The position numbers and the translations under genes are program-made. Below are positions 39,541 to 49,417 of a DNA stretch of 64,000 bases, piece after piece (position 1 is the stretch's first letter; every line of letters begins with the position of its first letter). Origin of the DNA: an uncultured Pelagibacteraceae bacterium (GTDB taxonomy: Bacteria > Pseudomonadota > Alphaproteobacteria > Pelagibacterales > Pelagibacteraceae). The notes below the pieces were generated by a model that searched no databases, had not been told where the DNA came from, and was given only the letters and a program-made list of their open reading frames with translations. The stretch is from assembly GCA_902606115.1 (NCBI GenBank), contig CACLFM010000002.1, positions 1-64,000 on the forward strand, in the 5' to 3' direction.

Positions 39541-42315
39541 ATGAATAAAATTTCAAAAAATGAAAATTATTATTTAATTGATGGATCTGGATATATTTTC
39601 AGAGCTTATTATGCATTACCGCCATTATCTAGAAAATCTGATGGTTTGCCAACAGGTGCTGTTGCAGGATTTTGCAATATGTTATTTAAATTGTTAGAAG
39701 ATGCAAAATCTTTAGATAATAAATTTAAACCTACCCATTTTGCGGTAATATTTGACTCTGCAAGAAAAAATTTTAGAAATGAAATTTATTCTGAATACAA
39801 AGCAAATAGGGCAGATGCTCCTGATGACTTAATTCCACAGTTTAATTATATAAGAAAATCTGTAGAGGCTTTTAATTTACCATCTATAGAACTAATTAAT
39901 TATGAAGCTGATGACTTAATTGCAACATACAGTGAACAAATATTAAAAAAAGGAGCTGATGTTACTATTGTTTCATCTGACAAAGATTTGATGCAGTTGT
40001 ACAGAAAAAATATACGAATTTACGATCCAATGAAAAATAAATTTATTAATGAAGAAGATATTCAAAAAAAGTTTGGTGTAAATGCAAATAAAGTTATAGA
40101 CGTTCAATCTTTAGCGGGTGATAGTAGTGATAATGTTCCGGGGGTACCTGGTATAGGTATTAAAACTGCGGCAGAATTAATAAATGAGTATGGTTCTTTA
40201 GAGAATCTTCTGTCAAATTCAAAAAAAATTAAACAAAATAAACGAAGAGAAAAACTCATCGAAAATAAAGAAAAAGCAATAATCAGTAAAAAATTAGTTA
40301 CCTTAAAAAAAGATGTGCCAATCAAAGTACCATTTAGTGACTTTAAGTTAAAACAAATTGATAAAGAAAAATTATATAATTTTTTAAGAAATATGGAATT
40401 TAATAGATTATTAAGTTCGGTAATATCAACTTATGGGGAGATTGACTTTAAAGATGATAAAACTCTAACTTCTAAACACAAAATAGAGAGTAAGATTAAT
40501 AAAAATAATTATAATTTAGTTAAAAGTGATAATGAATTTAGTAAATTATTATCTAAAATTGAACAATTAAGTGAAATATCAATTGATACGGAAACAAGTT
40601 CTCTGGATCCACACCAAGCAGATCTTATTGGTATATCTATTTCATTAAAAATAGGAGAAGCATACTACATTCCCTTAAATCATAAAAATTTCAAAAATTT
40701 AAATGAAAAACAGGTTTTAAAAAAATTACAACACATTTTAGAAGACAGAAGTATAAAAAAAATAGGTCAAAATATTAAATTTGATTACATTGTATTTTAT
40801 CATAGAGGCATTGATTTAGAATCAATAGAAGATACAATGCTTATGTCTTATGTTTTAGATGCTGGAAAAAATAGACATAATATGGATATTTTATCAGAAA
40901 TACATTTGGGTCACAAGACTACTTCATTCAAAGATCTAGTCGGCATCGGCAAAAAACAGATAAATTTTAGTGAGGTTGAGGTTGAAGCTGCAAAAGATTA
41001 TGCAGCAGAAGATGCTGACATTACTTTTAGACTATATAAAAAATTTTTAATTACCTTAAAAAATGAAAAATTGATGAATATTTACGAAACTTTTGAAAAA
41101 CCATTAATTAAAATTTTAGCACACATGGAAATGTGTGGAATTAAACTAGACAAAAAATTTTTAAATGAATTATCAACAAATTTTCAAAAAAAAATTTCTG
41201 GTCTAGAAAAAAAAATTTATAAAGTATCTAAAAAAGAGTTCAAAATTGGATCAACCAAACAACTTGGAGAAGTTTTATATAATGATCTAAAAATATCTGC
41301 CTTAAAGAAAACAAAAAAAGGAAGTTTTGCTACAGCTGCGAGTGTTCTTGAGGATCTTGCGTACAAAGGTCATGATTTACCAAAACTTGTTTTGGAATGG
41401 AGGCAACTTACTAAATTAAAAAATACTTATTCTGATTCTCTTCCAGAATATGTGAATCCACATACAGGCAGAGTGCACACCAGCTTCTTATTAGCCGCAA
41501 CTACAACAGGTAGGCTCGCATCAAGTGACCCAAATTTACAAAATATTCCTATAAAATCTAACGATGGCAGAGAAATTAGAAAAGCTTTTGTTGCAGATAA
41601 TAAATTTAATCTGCTTTCAGCAGACTATAACCAAATCGAAATGAGAATATTAGCTGATTTAGCAGATGTTAAAGAGCTTAAAAAAGCTTTTAATAATCAA
41701 GAAGACATTCATTCAATTACCGCAAGTCAGGTTTTCAATGTAAAAATAAAAGATGTTACTGGTGATCTTAGACGTAAGGCTAAAGCAATTAATTTTGGGA
41801 TAATATACGGCATTTCACAATACGGTCTTGCGAAGCAAATTTCAGTATCAACGAATGAGGCAGATCAGTTTCTTAAATCTTATTTTAAAAAATTTCCTGA
41901 GATAAAAGATTATATGTCTACCACAATTAATTTTTGTAGAAAAAGTGGATATGTTAATAATATTTTTGGAAGAAGAACACATATTACAGGAATTAACGAC
42001 AAAAACTTTAATGTTAGAAATTTTCAAGAGAGAGCTGCTATAAATGCTCCAATCCAAGGTTCTGCCTCAGAATTAATGAGAATGGCAATGATTAATATTT
42101 TTGAGAAAATAAAAGACCAAGAAATAAAGGATTGTAAATTGCTTTTACAAATTCATGATGAGTTAATTTTCGAAGTAAAAAAAGATAATATTAAAAGTAC
42201 CAAAAAATCTATAGAAAGCGGCATGAGAAGTATTCAGAAAAGTGATTTGCATTCATTTTCAATTCCGATACTTGTAGATGTTAATATTGGTGAAAATTGG
42301 GGATTGTTACAATAA
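39541..42315 (+). CDS. polA: DNA polymerase I
   Basis: Repair and Okazaki-fragment polymerase of 924 residues. All three domains look active: the 5' nuclease (YLIDGSGYIFRAYYALP, YEADDLIATY, SSDKDLMQL, GDSSDNVPGVPGIG); the 3'-5' exonuclease with DTETSSLDP, NIKFDY and YAAEDAD; and the family A polymerase (DPNLQNIPI, SADYNQIEMRIL, RRKAKAINFGIIYG, QIHDELIFEV). It stands between the ABC ATPase and chvI. Confidence 0.97.
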   Translation: MNKISKNENYYLIDGSGYIFRAYYALPPLSRKSDGLPTGAVAGFCNMLFKLLEDAKSLDNKFKPTHFAVIFDSARKNFRNEIYSEYKANRADAPDDLIPQFNYIRKSVEAFNLPSIELINYEADDLIATYSEQILKKGADVTIVSSDKDLMQLYRKNIRIYDPMKNKFINEEDIQKKFGVNANKVIDVQSLAGDSSDNVPGVPGIGIKTAAELINEYGSLENLLSNSKKIKQNKRREKLIENKEKAIISKKLVTLKKDVPIKVPFSDFKLKQIDKEKLYNFLRNMEFNRLLSSVISTYGEIDFKDDKTLTSKHKIESKINKNNYNLVKSDNEFSKLLSKIEQLSEISIDTETSSLDPHQADLIGISISLKIGEAYYIPLNHKNFKNLNEKQVLKKLQHILEDRSIKKIGQNIKFDYIVFYHRGIDLESIEDTMLMSYVLDAGKNRHNMDILSEIHLGHKTTSFKDLVGIGKKQINFSEVEVEAAKDYAAEDADITFRLYKKFLITLKNEKLMNIYETFEKPLIKILAHMEMCGIKLDKKFLNELSTNFQKKISGLEKKIYKVSKKEFKIGSTKQLGEVLYNDLKISALKKTKKGSFATAASVLEDLAYKGHDLPKLVLEWRQLTKLKNTYSDSLPEYVNPHTGRVHTSFLLAATTTGRLASSDPNLQNIPIKSNDGREIRKAFVADNKFNLLSADYNQIEMRILADLADVKELKKAFNNQEDIHSITASQVFNVKIKDVTGDLRRKAKAINFGIIYGISQYGLAKQISVSTNEADQFLKSYFKKFPEIKDYMSTTINFCRKSGYVNNIFGRRTHITGINDKNFNVRNFQERAAINAPIQGSASELMRMAMINIFEKIKDQEIKDCKLLLQIHDELIFEVKKDNIKSTKKSIESGMRSIQKSDLHSFSIPILVDVNIGENWGLLQ

Positions 42316-42324
42316 GATAAACTA

Positions 42325-42353
42325 TTGCCCAATTTATAACAATTTAGTATTTT
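42325..42353 (+). promoter_or_regulatory. Possible promoter of chvI-chvG
   Basis: TTGCCC (42325-42330), a 17-base spacer and TATTTT (42348-42353) lie in the short gap after polA. The implied start near 42360 would leave only about four bases before the chvI ATG at 42364. Both boxes match four of six. Confidence 0.45.
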
Positions 42354-42363
42354 TAATTACTGC

Positions 42364-43062
42364 ATGACTCAAACAATAGCATTAGTAGATGATGATAGAA
42401 ATATACTTACAAGTATAAGCATAGCCTTAGAGAAAGAAGGATTTAAAGTTCAAACATATTTGGATGGTGAAAGTGCACTGATTGGCTTGTCTAGAACCCC
42501 ACCTGATCTTGCTATAATTGATATCAAAATGCCAAAAATGGATGGAGAAGAATTACTAAAAAAACTTAGAAAAAAAACATCATTACCAGTTATTTTTTTA
42601 ACATCGAAAGATGAAGAAGTAGATGAACTTTTAGGACTTAAACTTGGTGCGGATGATTTTGTAAAAAAATCAGGAGGTTTTTCAGTAAAAGTTCTTATAG
42701 AGAGAATTCGTGTTCAATTAAGAAAAAAAAATGTAAATATTGAGGATACAAAAAATATAATCAATCATGGAAAACTTAAACTTGACCCATCACAATTAGA
42801 GTGTGAATGGGATGGAAAACAGCTGCCTGATAAATTAACAACTACTGAATTTTTAATAGTTCAAGAATTGGCAAAAAGACCGGGAATTATAAAAGAGAGA
42901 GCTCAATTGATGGATATTGCTTACAGAGAGGATACAGATATAGAGGATAGAACAATTGATAGCCACGTTAAAAGAATAAGAAAAAAATTTAAGAGAGTTG
43001 ACGAAAATTTTTCAGCTATAGAGACAAGGTATGGTAGTGGCTATAGGTGGAATATTAATTGA
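42364..43062 (+). CDS. chvI: OmpR-family response regulator (ChvI-like)
   Basis: 232-residue regulator with a receiver domain (acidic DDD 9-11, phospho-acceptor Asp53 in [11 protein letters not shown], Lys in [10 protein letters not shown]) and a C-terminal winged helix ([30 protein letters not shown]). The block around [21 protein letters not shown] resembles alphaproteobacterial ChvI. It overlaps the sensor kinase gene by one base (TGATG), so the pair is coupled. ChvI/ChvG respond to envelope or acid stress in other alphaproteobacteria. Confidence 0.88.
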   Translation: MTQTIALVDDDRNILTSISIALEKEGFKVQTYLDGESALIGLSRTPPDLAIIDIKMPKMDGEELLKKLRKKTSLPVIFLTSKDEEVDELLGLKLGADDFVKKSGGFSVKVLIERIRVQLRKKNVNIEDTKNIINHGKLKLDPSQLECEWDGKQLPDKLTTTEFLIVQELAKRPGIIKERAQLMDIAYREDTDIEDRTIDSHVKRIRKKFKRVDENFSAIETRYGSGYRWNIN

Positions 43063-44600
43063 TGCTATCATCAATTATAAAAAATCTGTCAATACTAAAA
43101 AAATTTTTATTTATTAATTTTATAATTTTTTTATTTATTGGTACACTTACAATAATTTATTTAAATTACGTTCAACCAAATTTAATCAAAAAAAAAACTT
43201 CAATCCATATCCAGATTATAAATAATACTACTCAAAATCTTAATAGATTAAATATAAACTTTAATAAAGAAGATATAAAAAATTTTTTATTTTCAAAAAG
43301 ATTCTTATTTCAAAGTGTAGATAGAGTAGTATTTTTAGATGAGGATTATCAAATAATCGCAGACACCAATACCATAGATTTAGATCCCAGATCATTTAGT
43401 CAAAGAATAGATATCGTGGAATTTGATATTACTACAAATAATAATGAAACTGACGCACAAGAGAAAAAAATAAATGAAAAGAAAAAAACAGAATTAATCG
43501 AAAAAATTTCAGATTATGCTGTTTCAGAAAATTTTGGAAAACCCTTTACATTTACAACTGAAACTTATCAGCAATTCAAATTATCAACAGTAAAAAATTT
43601 ACTAATAAATGATATTCCATCTGGTTACTTAATGATTTCAGAAAATGCAAATGACATAAAAACTGCAATAAATGAAAGAAAAACTTTTGTAATACGAACA
43701 GCTATATTTGTTGGGATTGTAATTTTTATATTTTCTTTAGTTTTAAATAGATATTTTTTAAAACCTATTAAGAATTTAGTGAATTTTACACAAAATATAA
43801 AAGAAAGAAGTAAAAAGAAAATTGATTTAACAAGTTTAATCAAAAGAAATGATGAATTGGGAATGTTAACTCATTCTTTAGATGAAATGACAAATGAATT
43901 AGAAAAAAGGGTAAATACCGCAGAAAATTTTTCTACTGATTTAGTTCATGAGATTAGAAATCCTTTAGCATCGTTAAAAAGTGCTTCAGAAATTTTAAGT
44001 GAAACAAGTAGCGATATCGAGAAAGAGAAATTAGTAAAAATTTTATCACATGATGTTGAGAGAATAGAAAGACTAATAACAGACTACTCACAAATGCTTA
44101 AAGATGAAGTTGCTATTAATCAAGAGCAAATGAAGAAAATAGATTTAGAGGAAGTTATTAAATCAGTTGTTGATGACTTTAATGGGATACATTATTCAAA
44201 AAGAGGTATTAAAATAAATTTTAAAATTAAAAAAAATGGTGATAAATATTTCATTAAGGGTATTGAAAACAGAATAGAACAAGTATTAGCAAATCTTTTA
44301 GAAAATTCTATTTCCTTTAGCGAGGACAATAAAAAAATAATTGTTGAACTAAAAAAAAATAGAAATAACAAAATCCAGCTGTCAGTCGTCGATGAGGGCA
44401 GAGGATTTAAGGAAAAAAATACAGAAAAAATTTTCAAAAGATTTTACAGTAATAGACCAGAAAAATTTGGTGAGCATTCCGGATTAGGCTTGAATATTGT
44501 GAAAAATCTTGTGGATTTACACGGTGGGATTGTTTATGCGTCAAATAATAAGGCAAAAAACGGAGCTAGAGTAGATATTTATTTTCCAACTATAAATTGA
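43062..44600 (+). CDS. chvG: Sensor histidine kinase (ChvG-like)
   Basis: 512-residue membrane kinase. Two transmembrane segments (about 18-38 and 212-230) flank a periplasmic sensor region containing the phrase DEDYQIIADTNTIDLDPRSF typical of ChvG. A HAMP domain, the phospho-acceptor His in LVHEIRNPLASLKSA, and the ATP-binding boxes (NLLENSISFS, VVDEGRGF, GLGLNIVKNLVDLHGG) follow. The ATG at 43062 overlaps the chvI stop; a TTG one codon earlier is less likely. Confidence 0.88.
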   Translation: MLSSIIKNLSILKKFLFINFIIFLFIGTLTIIYLNYVQPNLIKKKTSIHIQIINNTTQNLNRLNINFNKEDIKNFLFSKRFLFQSVDRVVFLDEDYQIIADTNTIDLDPRSFSQRIDIVEFDITTNNNETDAQEKKINEKKKTELIEKISDYAVSENFGKPFTFTTETYQQFKLSTVKNLLINDIPSGYLMISENANDIKTAINERKTFVIRTAIFVGIVIFIFSLVLNRYFLKPIKNLVNFTQNIKERSKKKIDLTSLIKRNDELGMLTHSLDEMTNELEKRVNTAENFSTDLVHEIRNPLASLKSASEILSETSSDIEKEKLVKILSHDVERIERLITDYSQMLKDEVAINQEQMKKIDLEEVIKSVVDDFNGIHYSKRGIKINFKIKKNGDKYFIKGIENRIEQVLANLLENSISFSEDNKKIIVELKKNRNNKIQLSVVDEGRGFKEKNTEKIFKRFYSNRPEKFGEHSGLGLNIVKNLVDLHGGIVYASNNKAKNGARVDIYFPTIN

Positions 44601-44625
44601 CTAGTTGAATATATTTAAAATTAAT
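44597..44625 (+). promoter_or_regulatory. Possible promoter of ahcY
   Basis: TTGACT (44597-44602), which includes the chvG stop codon, is followed after 17 bases by ATTAAT (44620-44625). The implied start near 44632 gives a leader of about 15 bases. The -10 is only four of six, so this is a moderate prediction. Confidence 0.45.
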
Positions 44626-44646
44626 GTACAAGCAGAAAAAAAAACT

Positions 44647-45933
44647 ATGACTGATTTTAAAGTAAAAGATATTAATCTAGCAGATTTTGGAAGAAAAGAG
44701 ATTTCACTTGCTGAGACTGAGATGCCAGGTCTAATGGCACTAAGAAAAGAGTATAAAGGTAAAAGCCCATTAAAAGGAGCTAGAATTTTAGGATGTTTGC
44801 ACATGACAATCCAAACTGCAGTACTTATAGAAACTTTAGTCGACCTTGGTGCTGAATGTAGATGGTCGTCTTGTAACATATTTTCAACCCAAGATCATGC
44901 TGCGGCTGCTATAGCAAAATCTGGCATACCAGTTTTTGCATGGAAAGGTGAGACTGAAGAAGAATATTGGTGGTGCGTGAGACAAACTATTGAAGGAAAA
45001 AAAGACTGGAAACCAAATATGATATTAGATGACGGTGGAGATTTAACTGCCTTAATGCATAAAGATTATAAGAATCTTATGAAAGATATAAAAGGTTTAT
45101 CAGAGGAAACTACCACAGGGGTTTTAGCCCTTAAAAAGATGGAAGGCGAAAGAACACTGTTAGTGCCCGCTTTTAATGTTAACGATTCGGTCACAAAATC
45201 TAAGTTTGACAACTTATACGGTTGTAGGGAAAGTTTAGTTGATGGAATTAAAAGAGCCACAGATGTAATGATGTCTGGAAAAGTTGCAATTGTCGCTGGA
45301 TTTGGAGATGTTGGGAAGGGAAGCGCTGCATCATTAAGACAAGGAGGTGCAAGAGTAATGATTACAGAAACTGACCCAATTTGTGCATTACAAGCAGCTA
45401 TGGAAGGTTATGAGGTAGTCCTAATGGATGATATGATTAAGCATGCAGACATTGTGGTAACTGCAACAGGAAATAAAGATATAATTACAGCAGATCACAT
45501 GAGAGATATGAAAGATAGAGCTATACTTTGTAACATTGGTCACTTTGATAATGAAATTCAAGTTGAGGCACTTAAAAATTACAAATGGGACGAAATTAAA
45601 CCACAAGTGCATGAAATTGAGCTTCCAAGTAAAAAAAGAATAATATTACTTGCTGAAGGAAGATTGGTAAATTTAGGCTGTGCAACAGGACATCCAAGTT
45701 TTGTTATGAGTGCATCTTTTACAAATCAGGTTATAGCTCAAATAGAATTATGGAATAATTCAGACAAGTATGACAAAAAAGTTTATGTTTTACCAAAACA
45801 CCTAGACGAAAAAGTTGCTATGTTACATTTAGAAAAAGTAGGAGCTAAGTTAACTCAATTATCTAAAGACCAAGCAGATTACATTAGTGTAAAACAAGAA
45901 GGACCTTACAAACCAGATGCCTATCGCTACTAA
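44647..45933 (+). CDS. ahcY: S-adenosylhomocysteinase
   Basis: NAD-dependent hydrolase of 428 residues that splits S-adenosylhomocysteine to adenosine and homocysteine, relieving inhibition of methyltransferases. Visible: [31 protein letters not shown], the NAD-binding [21 protein letters not shown], and the C-terminal KPDAYRY, which is nearly universal. I use ATG 44647 ([17 protein letters not shown]); the open frame goes back to a TTG at 44605 next to the promoter. Its 3' end overlaps tsaE by 17 bases. Confidence 0.97.
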   Translation: MTDFKVKDINLADFGRKEISLAETEMPGLMALRKEYKGKSPLKGARILGCLHMTIQTAVLIETLVDLGAECRWSSCNIFSTQDHAAAAIAKSGIPVFAWKGETEEEYWWCVRQTIEGKKDWKPNMILDDGGDLTALMHKDYKNLMKDIKGLSEETTTGVLALKKMEGERTLLVPAFNVNDSVTKSKFDNLYGCRESLVDGIKRATDVMMSGKVAIVAGFGDVGKGSAASLRQGGARVMITETDPICALQAAMEGYEVVLMDDMIKHADIVVTATGNKDIITADHMRDMKDRAILCNIGHFDNEIQVEALKNYKWDEIKPQVHEIELPSKKRIILLAEGRLVNLGCATGHPSFVMSASFTNQVIAQIELWNNSDKYDKKVYVLPKHLDEKVAMLHLEKVGAKLTQLSKDQADYISVKQEGPYKPDAYRY

Positions 45934-46387
45934 CGGTAGCTCAATAGAAGTTTCGAATTTAAAAGTTTTAAAAAATTTTTCTTATAAAGTTGCAAAATAC
46001 ATAACCACTGGTGACTCAGTTTTCTTGTATGGGCAGCTTGGTGTTGGAAAAACTACATTTACAAGATTTTTAATTAATTACTTGCAAAAAAAAACAAAGT
46101 CAAAAGTAACAGATATTCCTAGTCCTACATTTACAATAATGTATGAATATATTGTCAAAAAAAAAACGATTCATCATTATGATTTTTATAGAATTCAAAA
46201 TCATAAAGAAATTAACAATGTAGGAATTTTTGAAGACAAAGAGGTAATTACTTTAGTAGAATGGCCAGAGAAAATAAAATTCAAACCAAAAAATCGTATT
46301 GAACTAAAATTTAATTATTCAAAAAACTTTAGCCGTAGAAAAATAAAGATTAGAGTTTACGGTAATTGTAAAAAGTATGAAATTTAA
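45917..46387 (+). CDS. tsaE: tRNA threonylcarbamoyladenosine synthesis ATPase TsaE
   Basis: 156-residue P-loop ATPase that works with TsaB/TsaD in t6A modification of ANN-decoding tRNAs. Walker [13 protein letters not shown], then [18 protein letters not shown] and a WPEK motif, as in the YjeE/TsaE family. It overlaps ahcY upstream and the kinase gene downstream by 11 bases. TsaE followed by the AmgK/MurU-type genes is an order seen in many alphaproteobacteria. Confidence 0.93.
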   Translation: MPIATNGSSIEVSNLKVLKNFSYKVAKYITTGDSVFLYGQLGVGKTTFTRFLINYLQKKTKSKVTDIPSPTFTIMYEYIVKKKTIHHYDFYRIQNHKEINNVGIFEDKEVITLVEWPEKIKFKPKNRIELKFNYSKNFSRRKIKIRVYGNCKKYEI

Positions 46388-47291
46388 GAAAATCAAAGGC
46401 GATGCATCAGACAGAGAATTTTTTAGATCAAGAAATTCAATATTAATATTTTCAAAAAAAAATAAATTTAAAAATCTTTTGGTATACGATAGTATTAATA
46501 AAATTTTAAATAATCATGAGATACTTTCGCCTAAACTTTTAAAGAATAATTACAAAAAAAATTCAATAGAGATTACTGATTTAGGAAAAATAAGTGTAAA
46601 AAATATTTTGAATAAAAAAAATCAATACAACTTTTACAAAAAAATTGTAGACATATTAATTAAGTTTAAAAAAATAAAAAATACTAAAATTAAAAATTTT
46701 AATGGAAAATATTACTCTATGAAAAAGTACAATTACAGAGATTTATATGAAGAGGCAGATTTATTTAATACATGGTATGCACCGCATTACGATAAAAAAT
46801 TAACCAAACCCAACAAAAGAAAAATGATTAGAAAAATTATTAAAAATTTAATAAGTAAAATAAAATTATCTAATAATATATTTGTTCACAGAGATTTTCA
46901 CGTATCTAATATGATGTATAAAAATAATAAAATATATTTAATTGATAGCCAAGACGCTGTTATTGGTAATCCGGCATATGATTTAGCCTCATTAATTGAT
47001 GATGTAAGGTACAAATCATCATATTTATTAAAAGAAAAAGTTTATTCATATTTTTTGCAAAAGAGCAAAAAAATAGATGAAAAATCTTTCCGAAATGATT
47101 TTATAATACTGTCTGTTTTAAGAAATTTGAAAATTTTAGGAATATTCACAAGACTTGCAAAAAGAGATAAGAAAAAGAATTATTTAAAATTAATACCTTA
47201 TACATGGAGACTAATTAAGCTTAGAACAAATGGTAATGTCATTTTTGATGAATTAATTTCGTGCATAAATAACAAAAGTAAAAAAAGATGA
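46377..47291 (+). CDS. amgK: Aminoglycoside-phosphotransferase-fold sugar kinase (AmgK-like)
   Basis: 304-residue APH-fold kinase. GDASDREFFR at the start is typical of AmgK, which phosphorylates anomeric C1 of MurNAc/GlcNAc during cell-wall recycling. Catalytic loop FVHRDFHVSNMMY and the metal-binding DSQDAVIGNPAYDLASL are intact. It overlaps the nucleotidyltransferase gene downstream by four bases, matching the amgK-murU pair of the MurU recycling route. Family assignment is good; the sugar is inferred. Confidence 0.82.
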   Translation: MKFKKIKGDASDREFFRSRNSILIFSKKNKFKNLLVYDSINKILNNHEILSPKLLKNNYKKNSIEITDLGKISVKNILNKKNQYNFYKKIVDILIKFKKIKNTKIKNFNGKYYSMKKYNYRDLYEEADLFNTWYAPHYDKKLTKPNKRKMIRKIIKNLISKIKLSNNIFVHRDFHVSNMMYKNNKIYLIDSQDAVIGNPAYDLASLIDDVRYKSSYLLKEKVYSYFLQKSKKIDEKSFRNDFIILSVLRNLKILGIFTRLAKRDKKKNYLKLIPYTWRLIKLRTNGNVIFDELISCINNKSKKR

Positions 47292-47980
47292 GAAAATTAA
47301 AGACGGCTATTATAATGTGTGCTGGTTTTGGTAAAAGATTAAAGCCACTTACTAATAAAGTTCCAAAACCTCTTTTAAAAATAGATAATAAATCACTTTT
47401 AGAAAATACAATAGACTTATTATTTAAGCTAAAGATAAAAAAAATTTTATTAAATTCCCATCATTTGAGCCAACAGATAAAACAATTTGTTTTAGAAAAA
47501 AAGTTGTCAAAAAAAATTAAAGTTTTTGAAGAAAAAAGAAAAATTCTTAACACAGGAGGTGGTATCTCAAACATTATAAATTCTACGAAGGATATAGATT
47601 ATTTAATTTTAAACCCAGATACAATTTGGACCAAAAACCATTTAACTGAAATAATTAAAATGAAAAATTTATATTTTTCTAAAAAAGCTTTAAATATGCT
47701 CCTCGTAGTAAAAAAAAAAAAAAGTTTTGATCAAAGGCTAAATGGAGATTTTTCAATGAAAAAAAATATTCTTAAATATAATTCTAGAAAAGAATACATA
47801 TTTACAGGCTGTCAAATAATTAACAGAAATCTCTTTAGCAATCTAAAAAAAAAGATTTTCCCAATTTCTATGATCTGGGATAAGTTACTCATTAGTAAAA
47901 GTCTATACGGCTATGAAAGCAAAACTAAATTTAAACATATAACAGATATTAAAATTTATAAAAAATTAACTAGTAAATAA
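47288..47980 (+). CDS. murU: MurU-like nucleotidyltransferase
   Basis: 230-residue sugar-1-phosphate nucleotidyltransferase. The N-terminal IIMCAGFGKRLKPLTNKVPKPLL is the pyrophosphorylase signature, followed by NSHHLSQQI, LNTGGGI and LNPDTIW. With the adjacent AmgK-like kinase it probably makes UDP-MurNAc (or UDP-GlcNAc) from recycled sugars. A run of 14 adenines (47710-47723) inside the gene encodes KKKK and could be prone to slippage. Convergent with gpmA, overlapping by 15 bases. Confidence 0.8.
   Translation: MRKLKTAIIMCAGFGKRLKPLTNKVPKPLLKIDNKSLLENTIDLLFKLKIKKILLNSHHLSQQIKQFVLEKKLSKKIKVFEEKRKILNTGGGISNIINSTKDIDYLILNPDTIWTKNHLTEIIKMKNLYFSKKALNMLLVVKKKKSFDQRLNGDFSMKKNILKYNSRKEYIFTGCQIINRNLFSNLKKKIFPISMIWDKLLISKSLYGYESKTKFKHITDIKIYKKLTSK
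47710..47723 (+). repeat. 14-adenine homopolymer inside murU
   Basis: Fourteen consecutive A bases, the longest single-base run I found in the window, lie within the murU-like reading frame at VVKKKKS. Runs of this length are slippage-prone in replication and transcription. The frame is intact as sequenced. Confidence 0.9.
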
Positions 47981-48688
47981 TAATTTTTTAGCCCTTGTCT
48001 CATCAAGATATCTTACTTTAATTATTTTTAAACTTGTGTTAAAATTTATTACCAGGGGGTTGCCAGTAGGAATCTCTAAATTTGAAATATCCTCATTGCT
48101 TATTTTAAACAAATACTTACATAAAGCTCTAATAGAATTTCCATGTGCAGCAACCAATATATCTTTGTTTGATTTTAAAAGTTTTAATATCTTACTTTCA
48201 AAATAAGGTATAACACGATTATATGTATCTTCTAAAGACTCAGAGCTAGGGATATTTTCTTTTGGAACATTTTTGTATTTTTTAATATTCAAAGGATGAT
48301 ATATACTATTTTTATCTAAATTTTCAGGCTTTAAACTCCATGATCTTCTGAATTCATGTATTTTTTTTTCTCCTATTTTTTTTTTCATTTCCTCTTTATT
48401 CAAGCCAGTTAAAGCTCCATAATGTCTCTCATTCAGCTGCCAGGCTTCTTCAAAATTTATATTTTCAATTCCTATAGTTTTTTGAATTAATTTTAATGTA
48501 TTGATAGCTCTTTTTTGAAATGAAGAAAAATAATAATCAAATTTGAGATTTTCACCAATAATGAGTTCACCAGCGGTTTTAGCTTCTTTTTTACCTTGAT
48601 CAGATAAATCTATATCGACCCATCCAGTAAACTTATTTTGACTATTCCATTCACTCTGTCCATGTCTTATTAATACAAGGTGTACCAT
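47966..48688 (-). CDS. gpmA: 2,3-bisphosphoglycerate-dependent phosphoglycerate mutase
   Basis: Glycolytic/gluconeogenic mutase interconverting 3- and 2-phosphoglycerate, 240 residues. Phospho-His in LIRHGQSEWN, with NKFTGWVDIDLS, LNERHYGALTGLNK, RRSW and a second catalytic His in VAAHGNSIRAL. Single gene divergent from the VanZ-like gene. Confidence 0.94.
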   Translation of the reverse strand: MVHLVLIRHGQSEWNSQNKFTGWVDIDLSDQGKKEAKTAGELIIGENLKFDYYFSSFQKRAINTLKLIQKTIGIENINFEEAWQLNERHYGALTGLNKEEMKKKIGEKKIHEFRRSWSLKPENLDKNSIYHPLNIKKYKNVPKENIPSSESLEDTYNRVIPYFESKILKLLKSNKDILVAAHGNSIRALCKYLFKISNEDISNLEIPTGNPLVINFNTSLKIIKVRYLDETRAKKLLFTS

Positions 48689-48735
48689 TTATACATATTT
48701 GATAACTTAAAATTACAATTAAATAAATATTAATA

Positions 48736-49128
48736 ATGCAAAAAATTAGAAAATATTTTAAATTATTTTTTAAAATTTCTAATTTTACTATAATAATTCT
48801 ATATTTATATCCCGGAAGTATTCTTGGATGGATAGTATACGGAAGTTTAAAATCGCAACCACAATTAACAAGAGATTTTTTCTCTATATCTTCTAATCAT
48901 TTTTACACATTTCTAATTTTATCGTTATTCGCTATTATAAGTTATTCAAATATCTCAAAAAAACTTAATTACATCTTTTTATATTTACTTTTTATTTCAG
49001 TAAGTCTTGAGCTAACTCACCTTGTAATACCAAACAGGAGTTTTCAATATGAAGATTTGATTGGCAACATGACTGGTGTTATAATTTCTTATATTTTAAT
49101 AAAATTTTATGAATTCATTCGAAGATAG
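48736..49128 (+). CDS. VanZ-like small membrane protein
   Basis: 130 residues with about four hydrophobic spans (starting near 14-35, 55-72, 76-92 and 105-125). The C-terminal half has the VanZ-like pattern LELTHLVIPNRSFQYEDLIGNMTG, in which Glu, Arg and Asp are spaced as in the family. Function unknown beyond family; VanZ members are linked to envelope or glycopeptide tolerance. It overlaps the next gene by 20 bases. Confidence 0.65.
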   Translation: MQKIRKYFKLFFKISNFTIIILYLYPGSILGWIVYGSLKSQPQLTRDFFSISSNHFYTFLILSLFAIISYSNISKKLNYIFLYLLFISVSLELTHLVIPNRSFQYEDLIGNMTGVIISYILIKFYEFIRR

Positions 49129-49417
49129 AAAAAAAATTTTTGAGAACAAATTTGCTCATGATGAAGAACTTAAATTTAAAGTAAATTCAAAAAGAAATAA
49201 ATATTTAGGTGAATGGGCATCAGAAGTTTTAGGAAAAAAAGATGAAGAAAAAAATCAATATATACTAGAAGTAATCAAATCTGATTTTAGTGAACCAGGA
49301 GATGAGGATATAATTAAAAAATTATACCAGGATTTAAAAGATAAAAATATTTCTGAAAATGATGTTAGAGAAAAATTAAATGAATTACTTCAAGTTGCAA
49401 AAAAAGATTTTTTATAG
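49109..49417 (+). CDS. ATPase inhibitor zeta-type protein (DUF1476)
   Basis: 102-residue soluble protein of the DUF1476 family, the alphaproteobacterial zeta subunit that blocks reverse rotation of F1F0-ATP synthase. Recognised from SFEDRKKIFENKFAHDEEL, NKYLGEWASE, and FSEPGDEDIIKK; mostly helical. Its targets are encoded by the atp operon at 8460-13220. It overlaps the VanZ-like gene upstream (20 bases) and the nuclease gene downstream (38 bases). Confidence 0.88.
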   Translation: MNSFEDRKKIFENKFAHDEELKFKVNSKRNKYLGEWASEVLGKKDEEKNQYILEVIKSDFSEPGDEDIIKKLYQDLKDKNISENDVREKLNELLQVAKKDFL

